This document shows positions 1 to 7,350 of a stretch of 16,183 nucleotides of DNA, piece by piece. The DNA lies in contig JAJKFJ010021227.1 in assembly GCA_027382625.1 (NCBI GenBank), forward strand, positions 1-16,183, given 5' to 3'. Every line of letters starts with the position of its first letter. The first letter of the stretch is position 1. This DNA is from Tetmemena sp. SeJ-2015. Its lineage: Eukaryota; Ciliophora; Spirotrichea; Sporadotrichida; Oxytrichidae. A model generated the notes under the pieces. The model saw only the letters and a program-made list of their open reading frames with translations, was not told the origin of the DNA and searched no databases. A program made the translations under genes and the position numbers.

Positions 1-600
1 TCCCTTTTTTTTTTCTTTATCTCCCTAGAGGGGATCTTAGTAATAAGTGATAAATGGTGTAGTGGGTCTAATAGAGAGGTACGTTATTGCGGCGAACCCC
101 GAAGCAGTGAGAGATATGTACAAGGTCCTAAGTTCTTGTCCTTAGGCCCAAGATTAGAAGTGACATCCCAGTGAAGGAGTTATAAGACTGGAAAAATGAG
201 AAATTGCAGTGGTAGAATACCTCAAGGCAATTCTGGTGATTAGGGGTAAGAGAATTTAAAGTAGTACTCTCAGACGCTCCTGTGAAGGTGTCCAAATGAG
301 GCCTGCCCACTGGCTTATGGACTATTCATGCTACTTAATGGTGATCGCCTAACACCAGTAGTCATACTAGTCCATTCTCCTTGATTATTTTTCTATCGAG
401 CGATGCCTGTAGATTCAGATGCACCGAGAGCGAGGATTGATGAGTAAGTCAGATGCCAAATACCACAAGTGATCCTCTTTTGTCCCCTCAAAAAATTGAT
501 ATCGGTGATCAGTGATTAAACTGATATCATAGGTGACACGTTCTTTTTGGTCACAGTTACACCTCTTATGATCCTGTTTTATATTTTCCTTTCGACGTTA
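1..600. other. GC-richer island, unidentified; candidate macronuclear-destined segment or old element
   Basis: Composition changes sharply here: several 60-base rows are near 48% G+C, while sequence beyond about 610 falls to about 20%. I do not recognise a product. Read with TGA as the only stop, one minus-strand frame is open from about 840 down to the window edge except for a single TGA at 415-417. It contains Met codons at 780-778 and 696-694. Its most protein-like part is 410-600, with peptides such as CDQKERVTYDIS and EDHLWYLASDLL. Plus-strand frames are also partly open: 200-472 has one TGA-free frame, and 399-470 in another frame reads AMPVDSDAPRARIDE. The coding strand therefore cannot be settled by eye. 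The island may be the end of a larger gene running off the left edge, or a decayed element. Confidence 0.4.
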
Positions 601-1340
601 TTCTTTGATTTAGATTAATTCCTTAATTTCTTAATATCTATTAAAAAAACAAATTCTATGAAATTTACTCCTAAAATTTTCTAACTCAAGCTTCATTTTT
701 TAATTTATAATGACTGGATTTATTTGCTTAATTACTTATTTCGTCTATACAAAGCAACAAATCCAAAGTTTTGAAAGCATATTAACTTTAAAGATTCTCT
801 TAATCTTTTCATTAAAATTATTTATTATTTTAAACTTCAGTCATTTATGATTCTCAAATGATTTAATTTTTTTAATAAAAGAAGTTTTAGCCTTCATTCT
901 ATTAAAGATTATTTCAAGTTAACTTTCTAAATCTTTGCAATTATTTGAAACTAAATATAATATCCTTCCTATTTCATTTAATGCTGTTTAATATTTTGAA
1001 GTCCAAAAAATCTCTCTTTCCGATCTATTATATTTTTAAATTCTCTTAGTTTTTGACTCGTTTAAATTTCCTTAGAACATTTTTTAGAGAATGATTTTCG
1101 ATATTTATATAATATATATCAACAAAACATTAAATATCTTATTCAAATTTAATCTTAATTTTGCAAAGAAGAAATTTTTACCAAATTATATTTAATTTAT
1201 ACTGGAGTCTCATTTAGTTTAATTAAAAAATAATCTTATTTATAGTAAATCAATTTTAATTTGGATACTTAATATATAAACCTTAATTATATTTAAAGTG
1301 AGGGGTTTATTTAATTATTTCAAACTAAAAGAATTATCAA
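601..1340. other. AT-rich stretch without recognisable gene
   Basis: About 20% G+C, with many A/T homopolymers. I see no repeat, RNA gene or convincing reading frame. The weak minus-strand frame of the left-hand island runs open to about 840 but has no protein-like composition this far out. It would fit germline-limited (eliminated) spacer DNA. Confidence 0.4.
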
Positions 1341-1500
1341 AAAATTACTAGTGTGATACAAGAAATAAAAATAAGTTAATTTGAAGAGCATCAAACCAAG
1401 GACAGAAAAAAAGTAAAACATCAGAAGGAAGAAAGCTACGATTAGTATTTGGAAGCTATAATGCACTGTACGAATTTATTATTGTAAGCTGCTTTTTAAT
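1341..1500 (+). CDS. Candidate coding islet (possible MDS), unknown product
   Basis: With TAA/TAG read as glutamine this frame is open from before 1341 to a TGA at 1536-1538. The part up to about 1500 has strongly protein-like composition: a charged, probably helical stretch (pieces such as FEEHQTKDRKKVKHQKEE and SYDQYLEAIMHC) followed by a more hydrophobic end. No start codon or family motif is visible, so it would be an internal segment. A second plus-strand frame is open across the same bases and on to about 1813, so an alternative reading exists. The G+C content is modestly above the flanks. No partner segment could be joined to it by eye. Confidence 0.35.
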
Positions 1501-1587
1501 GCCATTATTATAGTTGGAATTTTTATTAAAATCGGTGATTGGTTAAAATAATAAACGGAGAGTTGCAACTTCGTGTCAGTTGAAATC

Positions 1588-1608
1588 GCAGATTAGCCCC
1601 TGATCTGC
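1588..1608. other. Small hairpin
   Basis: A perfect 6-bp inverted repeat GCAGAT/ATCTGC surrounds a 9-base loop. It lies in the GC-richer stretch just downstream, on the minus strand, of the acidic-tail reading frame, where a 3' untranslated region would be expected. Its role is unknown; it may be chance. Confidence 0.2.
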
Positions 1609-1626
1609 AGCTTGTTCGATAGCTAA

Positions 1627-1893
1627 TCAAAAATTAATATAAGTCTCTTCTTTAATTATCTTCGTAGCACCTCTTAGCAGCGAGAAATGACTCATGTATT
1701 CATCTTCTTCTTCATCATCCTCATCATCATCTTCATCTAAACTTGTGTCGCTAAGAACTCTGAACTGAGCGCCCCCACACTAAAGTTAAAAGGATAAAAA
1801 GTTCTTAGAATTTGATGCTGATTCTAATGGTGTAATAATTATTTAAATAGGACACACTTCAACTGTCTCTGATTTATTCCGTTTTAATTTCAT
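1627..1893 (-). CDS. Candidate coding segment with acidic tail, ending in TGA; unknown product
   Basis: Under the ciliate code an ATG at 1893-1891 opens an 88-residue frame that ends at TGA 1629-1627. It includes three in-frame TAA/TAG (as Gln). The frame is also open upstream to 1920, so the true start may lie elsewhere. The middle reads CGGAQFRVLSDTSLDEDDD. A run of Asp/Glu follows, then a mixed C-terminal end, SLLRGATKIIKEETYINF. This is the most convincing non-transposon coding piece in the window, because composition, acidic tract and stop codon agree. It resembles a protein's C-terminal segment with its stop, as expected for a 3'-terminal MDS, or a very short gene. I recognise no family. 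The acidic run is also a simple GAT/GAA-type repeat, and the opposite strand is open too, which tempers confidence. Confidence 0.45.
1700..1737. repeat. Imperfect (CAT/CTT) trinucleotide tract
   Basis: A 38-base run built from TCATCATCC and CTTCTTCTT words. On the minus strand it is GAT/GAA/GAG and would encode the Asp/Glu run of the reading frame at 1627-1893. Confidence 0.7.
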
Positions 1894-1984
1894 GGGTTCA
1901 CACTTTGCATGAGGGACCGGTCACACTAGTTATGACGTGTTTTAGTGGGTGAAATAAAAGCCTATTATATATTTACCCTTGCAG

Positions 1985-2460
1985 AGAGCTTAATTCTGCT
2001 AATCTAATCCATTTTAATTTAATATCTTATTTAATTCTCTTTTTTAATAAATTCTCAGCTATAATTAAAAAAATTATCAATGCAAATTTAAGTCTTAGAG
2101 CCTTGGTGATTAATTTCGAACTTATAATGATGTTAAATTCCGCTCTTCCAGTTGTATAAATTTTTCATTCCACTTCAAATGAAAATGTTATACTCCTAAA
2201 TTAATTTGAATTATATAATAACTTATTTAATAAGTTAATTAAAGATTTATTAAATAAAATGAATATTCAAGTAGAGATCGCAGAACTATTTTGCAGAATT
2301 TATAACGTAATCTTCCTTTCTGAATTCATAAGCCTTTTTCATATACTCTAAGTCATAAAGATAAGAGCATTTCTTGTAAGTTAAAAAATAAATTAAATCA
2401 GCTTGTAACTAATTAATGAATGATAAGATTTTAAAGTTGTTGAGAGTTAAGAGAGTGTGG
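1985..2460. other. AT-rich stretch without recognisable gene
   Basis: About 20-25% G+C. I see no repeat longer than simple A/T runs and no protein-like frame. It is best described as spacer or eliminated germline DNA. Confidence 0.35.
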
Positions 2461-2463
2461 TGA

Positions 2464-2739
2464 AATCTTGAATAAGTTACTAGTCAAGTTAGTAAGAGAA
2501 GTCAAATTATTTCATACTCTGATTATATTAAACATAATAATACTTTAAAATATGGATTTCTTTTGAAAATATCTAACTCTTTCTTCATAGAATCTTCATC
2601 AAGATCCTTCCAATCTCTAATATCCTAAATTTTCAAGTCTTTATTTGGATAATCAGACAGTCAAAACAAAAGGCTTACATTTTTTTAGTCAATATTTTTT
2701 AAAAAAATTAATTTCTTTTACTATTTTTTAATAAACTGA
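2464..2739 (+). CDS. Weak candidate coding islet, unknown product
   Basis: A TGA-free frame of 91 codons lies between TGA 2461-2463 and TGA 2737-2739. The portion to about 2690 is rich in Ser, Gln, Lys and Phe, for example NLEQVTSQVSKRSQIISY. Minus-strand frames here are broken by several TGA. There is no start, motif or homologue I can name. The length alone is not significant in DNA this AT-rich. Confidence 0.2.
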
Positions 2740-2838
2740 GTCGTGCTAATAATTTTTAAAATCTATTCTAACTCAGTTTCTTTTTTATTATGATTTATCT
2801 AATTATTTATCCTTATCAGTAATAATAGTCAGCTCTTA

Positions 2839-3406
2839 ATAAACTTTGAACCAGTCAGAGCAACTGTCATAGACTTCAACAGAGTTGTAAGAAGAGAAAC
2901 ATTGAGGAAACATCGGTGCAAGGAACTCTACTTCCCATAGAGACAGACTTGGCTCAACGGTTCAGTGCAGTGGGACATTTGGTCTATAGTTGCAATCATA
3001 CTTGAATGCGATATGAAACCAGAGGAATACTTGTGAAAGTAAAGATGATGCAATATAATTCGCAACAAGACATTGTAAGATAGACAAGGTATCAGAACCT
3101 TTGAAAAAGTTAGAAAGTAATATCAAGCAACCTATGAAACCTAACACTCAGTTATCTGAGATAGAGGAAGCAGGTTTAAAATTCAGAGAATAGGAGACAG
3201 GCAATCAGTTCAACTTCCTATAAATCTTCCTAATATTTAAATTAAAATTTAGTTTAATATAGAATAAATAGGATTAGATGATCTCAAAAATTATGATTAA
3301 AATACAGAACTAGCACGAAGAATAAGCTAACTGGAAAGTATTTATACGCAAGACTTCTATTTCAGTGCATGTCTTCAAAGAATTTAGGATATAATTTGTA
3401 ACTTGA
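2839..3406 (+). pseudogene. Transposon-borne protein kinase, C-terminal part (copy A)
   Basis: Clear nucleotide similarity to copies B and C begins at about 2839, just after where the HRD catalytic loop would lie. The frame 2842-3036 carries the magnesium-binding loop as VIDFNR (gac-ttc-aac at 2872-2880, so DFN rather than DFG), then an activation-loop region with an in-frame TAG. Next comes WDIWSIVAIILE at 2971-3006, a good match to kinase subdomain IX. A small deletion relative to copy C then shifts the frame at about 3031-3036. The next frame is open from 3035 to TGA 3404-3406, with an in-frame TAA shared with copy C. The part to about 3210 reads like a lysine/glutamate-rich C-terminal tail. 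Copy A keeps the longest 3' end of the three copies but lacks the N-lobe. Similarity to C can be followed to about 3108. Confidence 0.75.
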
Positions 3407-3409
3407 TTT

Positions 3410-3560
3410 CCTTGGCTTCTTTATTTCAGTCTCCAATTATACTTTTGAAGTATAGGCTGGTAGAAATTCTCATAGGTCTAACATCTTCTCTATTAACTAT
3501 GAAAACATAATCAACTTACCATAATTTCTTATGATTATAAGAAAATCTTTCATTTTTTAA
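3410..3560. other. AT-rich spacer
   Basis: No gene, repeat or RNA signal seen between the copy A kinase tail and the next coding-looking islet. Confidence 0.3.
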
Positions 3561-3695
3561 GCCGAAGAAGTTAAATCAGGAGATGCAATTCGTCAAAGTA
3601 AGCTAATAAGGTTTCCATCTGAGTTGTTTGAAAACCCATTTTTTAAAAATCTAAATTGTAATAGTGCAATTGATTAATTATCGGATAAAATTATG
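3561..3695 (+). CDS. Candidate coding islet (possible MDS), unknown product
   Basis: Starting just after TTTTTTAA at 3553-3560, one frame reads EEVKSGDAIRQSKLIRF and continues with PSELFENPFFKNLN, with one TAA as Gln. The composition is typical of a soluble protein and unlike the homopolymer-rich flanks. The frame remains open into AT-rich DNA, so the right boundary is a guess. No start codon or known motif is present. It could be an internal MDS or another decayed piece of a mobile element. Confidence 0.35.
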
Positions 3696-4003
3696 ATTTA
3701 AATCACTTTCAAAGTTAATCTAGTTTTTTTTTTATCACCTAATTCTATTCATCCTATAATATAATTTTATAAAAATTAAAATATATTAAAAATTTATAAT
3801 ATAAATTAATCCTTTTGGGTTTTGAGTAGTAATAAATATAAATTTTAATAAAATTATCCTTGAAATATCTATAATCAATATATTATATGAGCATTTATTA
3901 TTAAGGTTTAGATGATTTTTAAGCGTCTTTTATAAAAACATATCATTGTAGACTACTTAAAATTATTGTAGAGAGCATTTTAAGGAATCTCCATCTTTCT
4001 TGA
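3696..4003. other. AT-rich stretch without recognisable gene
   Basis: Very AT-rich, including a run of ten T at about 3724-3733. No coding composition, repeat or RNA gene seen. Confidence 0.35.
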
Positions 4004-4150
4004 AAATTTCACAAGACTTCAAAATCTAAAAGAAATTCTAAAATTGCTATTCGTAGATTTGAGACTCTCCGAATGCAAGAATATTAGTAAGCAGTCTAGA
4101 TTTAAATTTTTTAAAATTAGAAGATTTAGTTACAACTTAATAAAGTGTGA
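4004..4150 (+). CDS. Weak candidate coding islet ending at the palindrome edge
   Basis: Between TGA 4001-4003 and TGA 4148-4150 one frame is open for 48 codons. It is basic and Gln-rich, for example KFHKTSKSKRNSKIAIRRF followed by ETLRMQEYQQAV, with six in-frame TAA/TAG. Its TGA lies 3 bp from the start of the left arm of the inverted repeat, so an insertion near the end of an older segment is possible. No family is recognised. Confidence 0.25.
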
Positions 4151-4153
4151 ATA

Positions 4154-4843
4154 TGAATGGAGATACAAGCAATGGAATTTATCGAGAAAAAATACCTTAT
4201 ATTGAATTCATAGTGACTTTTTGTCTTGAGATATAAGAAATTCTTAAAGCGAAAATATTTTGCACTGAATAACTTTGAATGGTCTCCTAGTTGCCACGTC
4301 AATTTTTCTCACCTTTTGCCTTCCTGCGCATAAGGTCAAGAATAGTGCAAAAGATATTAGGCTATGATTATATCCTGTTTTGACAAAAAAATATTTTTTA
4401 ATAAACGACCCACATCCATCCATTTCAAAAAAGCAATAAAGATAAAAATTAATTTTTAAATTTTTTACATAAAAATAATATTTCTTTGAAGAGCACTATT
4501 TACTCCACGTGGTTTTGATAAATTATATCTGCGATATAGAGTGTTAGAATGCACTAATCATATTTAAATTTAAAGTTTGGCATTTGAGAGTACTAAAAAT
4601 TGAGAAAGATATATTTTTATAATCTTCTCTAAATAAAGTAAGAAATCACAATATTAATAAAAGAATGCCAAGCTTATACAAAGTCAATTTGATTTGCAGT
4701 TTTTTCATTTTTCGCCACAAATTTTTTGCCAGCTTTTTTTATTAGTCTGAGATTGAGGAGTCAATGGTGGCAAAGTCAAAGAGTTTATTATCTTGATGCA
4801 ACTCCCTTATCGGAGAATTCTAATTACACATTTGGTTTTGGCT
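4154..4843 (+). repeat. Left arm of giant inverted repeat (690 bp)
   Basis: Every base from 4154 to 4843 pairs with the reverse complement of 5642 to 4953 in a constant register. Paired coordinates always sum to 9796, so the arms have no indels. The only mismatch I found by eye is 4758 (G) against 5038. The arm is mostly AT-rich with a GC-richer patch at about 4280-4340. I see no convincing reading frame. Confidence 0.95.
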
Positions 4844-4952
4844 GAAAGAATGTTTTGTATGTATCTAATGTCAGATTAGTACTTAGCTAGCAATTTATAG
4901 TAGCAAACTTTATTCAAGAGGAGAGAGTTGACTGCAAGAATGTTATATAGGA
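4844..4952. other. Unique centre (loop) of the inverted repeat
   Basis: The 109 bp between the arms do not pair with each other over any long stretch. They contain two related words in the same direction, AAAGAATGTT near 4846 and CAAGAATGTT near 4935. No gene or known motif is visible. Confidence 0.8.
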
Positions 4953-5642
4953 AGCCAAAACCAAATGTGTAATTAGAATTCTCCGATAAGGGAGTTGCAT
5001 CAAGATAATAAACTCTTTGACTTTGCCACCATTGACTACTCAATCTCAGACTAATAAAAAAAGCTGGCAAAAAATTTGTGGCGAAAAATGAAAAAACTGC
5101 AAATCAAATTGACTTTGTATAAGCTTGGCATTCTTTTATTAATATTGTGATTTCTTACTTTATTTAGAGAAGATTATAAAAATATATCTTTCTCAATTTT
5201 TAGTACTCTCAAATGCCAAACTTTAAATTTAAATATGATTAGTGCATTCTAACACTCTATATCGCAGATATAATTTATCAAAACCACGTGGAGTAAATAG
5301 TGCTCTTCAAAGAAATATTATTTTTATGTAAAAAATTTAAAAATTAATTTTTATCTTTATTGCTTTTTTGAAATGGATGGATGTGGGTCGTTTATTAAAA
5401 AATATTTTTTTGTCAAAACAGGATATAATCATAGCCTAATATCTTTTGCACTATTCTTGACCTTATGCGCAGGAAGGCAAAAGGTGAGAAAAATTGACGT
5501 GGCAACTAGGAGACCATTCAAAGTTATTCAGTGCAAAATATTTTCGCTTTAAGAATTTCTTATATCTCAAGACAAAAAGTCACTATGAATTCAATATAAG
5601 GTATTTTTTCTCGATAAATTCCATTGCTTGTATCTCCATTCA
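4953..5642 (-). repeat. Right arm of giant inverted repeat (690 bp)
   Basis: Reverse complement of the left arm at 4154-4843 with one observed difference (5038). The short standard-code frame at 4876-5070 on the minus strand runs across the spacer and this arm and looks incidental. Confidence 0.95.
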
Positions 5643-6378
5643 CTATATTAAATTTATGAAATAAAAAAATAATAAATGAAGCATCAACTATATACTATTA
5701 AAAGTAGAATTAGAGAACAGAACTGGAACTATATCTCTATATCATTAAAAAAAGAGATTTAAATTTCTAATATAGGATTGAATTTTTTACATTAGAGAAT
5801 TAATTTAGAAATGTATTTAAAACACAGTGGAAGCAGGAGACAGTTTTATCGTGCTTTAGAGTAGAATAATTTGCGATTTTTAAAGTTTTCATTGATTAAC
5901 TATATTTATGATTCAAAATTACTGATCACTAGTTGTCTCCGAACAGGTATTTACAGTTGACTTTCACATACTTTCCATAAGAAACCTAAATAGTTGTTTG
6001 AGACTTGAGAAAAATAAATAATGAAAATTAAAGATATGAATTAAGCCTAATTATCTCTCTTTTTGTCTATCTATTACCATTATTTATATTAATTTATGTC
6101 GCATTTTGATAATTGGGGATTACTTGAGTCAAATGTTAAACTTACAAATGAGAGGATGGAATTCACACCATAATTATCCACAAAATTATTGGTTCAAGGT
6201 AAGAGAATGCGAAGAATAATAGGATGCTCTGCCATTGTAGCGTTAATAAATTGATTTGTAAATTAATTCTAATTACTAATTGACTTGATAATCTATTAAA
6301 TTCTTACCTATAATAATTCATTACTATATTTAAACTTGCATATAGCAAAGTAAAAAGCTTTAAAACATAATGCTATGA
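5643..6378. other. AT-rich stretch without recognisable gene
   Basis: Mostly 20-25% G+C. A short TGA-free plus-strand frame at about 5680-5780 has mildly protein-like composition but no motif or start. No repeat or RNA gene seen. The frame of the downstream transposase opens at 6379, directly after a TGA at 6376-6378. Confidence 0.35.
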
Positions 6379-6480
6379 GTACCACTCTTTTCCCTTAATT
6401 TTTATATAAGATAAAATAAATTTGATCCTATTCACTAATAGCATTAGTTTGAATAAACGTTTCACATCAATTATTTGATT

Positions 6481-7279
6481 GATCCTCAAACTCTTCGCCA
6501 CTAAGCGCACTTCAGTTTGGAGTAGCGCGCGAAGATCTTCCATAATGTTTCCTTTTTCTCAAGATCTCTCCGTAGACTGTAGCAAACATCTATCGTTGAA
6601 ATGGCATAACGTACAAAATGTGAATCGATGAAGCGCGTTATAGACTTCACTAAGCCATTTTATTATAATAATCTGAAATATATTTACGACTAGCTGCTCA
6701 GGTGTGAGAGGGATAGCGTGAAGTTTGTATGTGCTGACGAAGCTGTGTTCACACACAACACCTTCATGAAGAAGAGTTGGTACAAGAAGCACCATAACAT
6801 AGAAGTTTACGAGTAGAAAGTAAATATAACTACAAGTGCGTTACTTGCAGGAATCAGCGAAGACTCAGGCTTAGAAGCTTATGTCCTTCATCCTCGCTAT
6901 ATCAACCCGAGAGCAGTATGTTGCGTTCCTTAAGAAGCTCAGAGAGAAGATCACAGACGGTGAGATCGTTCTACCTCGTTGACAACTCAGCGTACACAAG
7001 ACAAAGGAAGCGAAGAAGGCATACGCTGAGTTGAACATCACTCCTGTTTTTAATGTTCATACTCGCCAGAGTTCAACGGCATTGAGTTTTTACTGGAACT
7101 TAGTTAAGGGACACTATAAGAAGCTGCTGCTCTATCACTTGATGCATGATTAAGCTATCGATACAGAGGATTTAATAGTGAGTAGTTGTAAGAGAGTGGA
7201 AGAAGAGAAGACAAAGTTATGTGCGAGATATGGTAGAGTGAATATTTAGGAAAAGTATTTAAGCTTAACTTAATGCTGA
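6481..7279 (+). pseudogene. DD34E (Tc1/mariner/IS630-class) transposase, frameshifted (copy B)
   Basis: Read with TAA/TAG as Gln, the frame is open from 6379 to TGA 6961-6963. The N-terminal part reads as a helix-turn-helix region (SIVEMAQRTKCESMKRVIDF at about 6589-6648). The first catalytic Asp lies in CADEAVF (gac 6736-6738). The frame then changes several times between about 6905 and 7091, giving EQYVAFLKKLREKI, then VDNSA with the second Asp (gac 6981-6983), then HKTKEAKKAYAELNITPVF, then YSPEFNGIEF with the catalytic Glu (gag 7084-7086). The last frame reads YWNLVKGHYKKL and runs to TGA 7277-7279. Allowing for two single-base losses, 34 residues separate the second Asp and the Glu. In-frame TAA/TAG lie at 6502, 6523, 6580, 6607, 6691 and 6814. 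No in-frame ATG lies upstream of 6601, so the true start is lost or unrecognised. At least five frame changes make it a pseudogene. Confidence 0.88.
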
Positions 7280-7350
7280 CTTAAGTCACTTTTGCTTATC
7301 TGGGAAGAAGGGATTCTTAAGAGGTTCCTTTCTCTCTTCTGTTGGGCCAG
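7280..7350 (+). other. 71-bp gap between transposase and kinase, conserved in two copies
   Basis: The 71 bp from the transposase TGA to the kinase ATG are matched by a 71-bp gap in copy C (14529-14599), with mostly identical sequence. The gap includes TTTGCTTATCTGGGAAGAAG and a T/C-rich tract just before the ATG. It probably held the upstream gene's 3' end and the downstream gene's leader. Confidence 0.6.

Larger units (their letters stand above)
4154..5642. mobile_element. Foldback/MITE-like palindromic element, 1489 bp
   Basis: Two 690-bp, nearly identical inverted arms around a 109-bp unique centre give the structure of a foldback element or a non-autonomous DNA transposon with very long terminal inverted repeats. 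It encodes no transposase. Outer ends are TGAATGGAGATAC and its complement. A clean target-site duplication is not visible. TA dinucleotides stand at 4152-4153 and, after one extra base, at 5644-5645, which would suit a TA-targeting Tc1/mariner-type insertion but is weak. Arm identity implies recent formation or homogenisation by gene conversion. A transcript across it would fold into a hairpin of about 690 bp. An inverted segmental duplication rather than a transposon is the main alternative. Confidence 0.6.

Noticed and set aside
4876..5070. 64-residue minus-strand open frame
   Set aside because: Runs from the palindrome spacer into its right arm, with no protein-like features.
6559..6795. 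78-residue minus-strand open frame
   Set aside because: Antisense to the transposase N-terminus, which has the better-supported reading.
6481..7279. Euplotid code (TGA = Cys)
   Set aside because: TAA/TAG appear inside conserved frames while both copies end at TGA, the reverse of what the euplotid code predicts.
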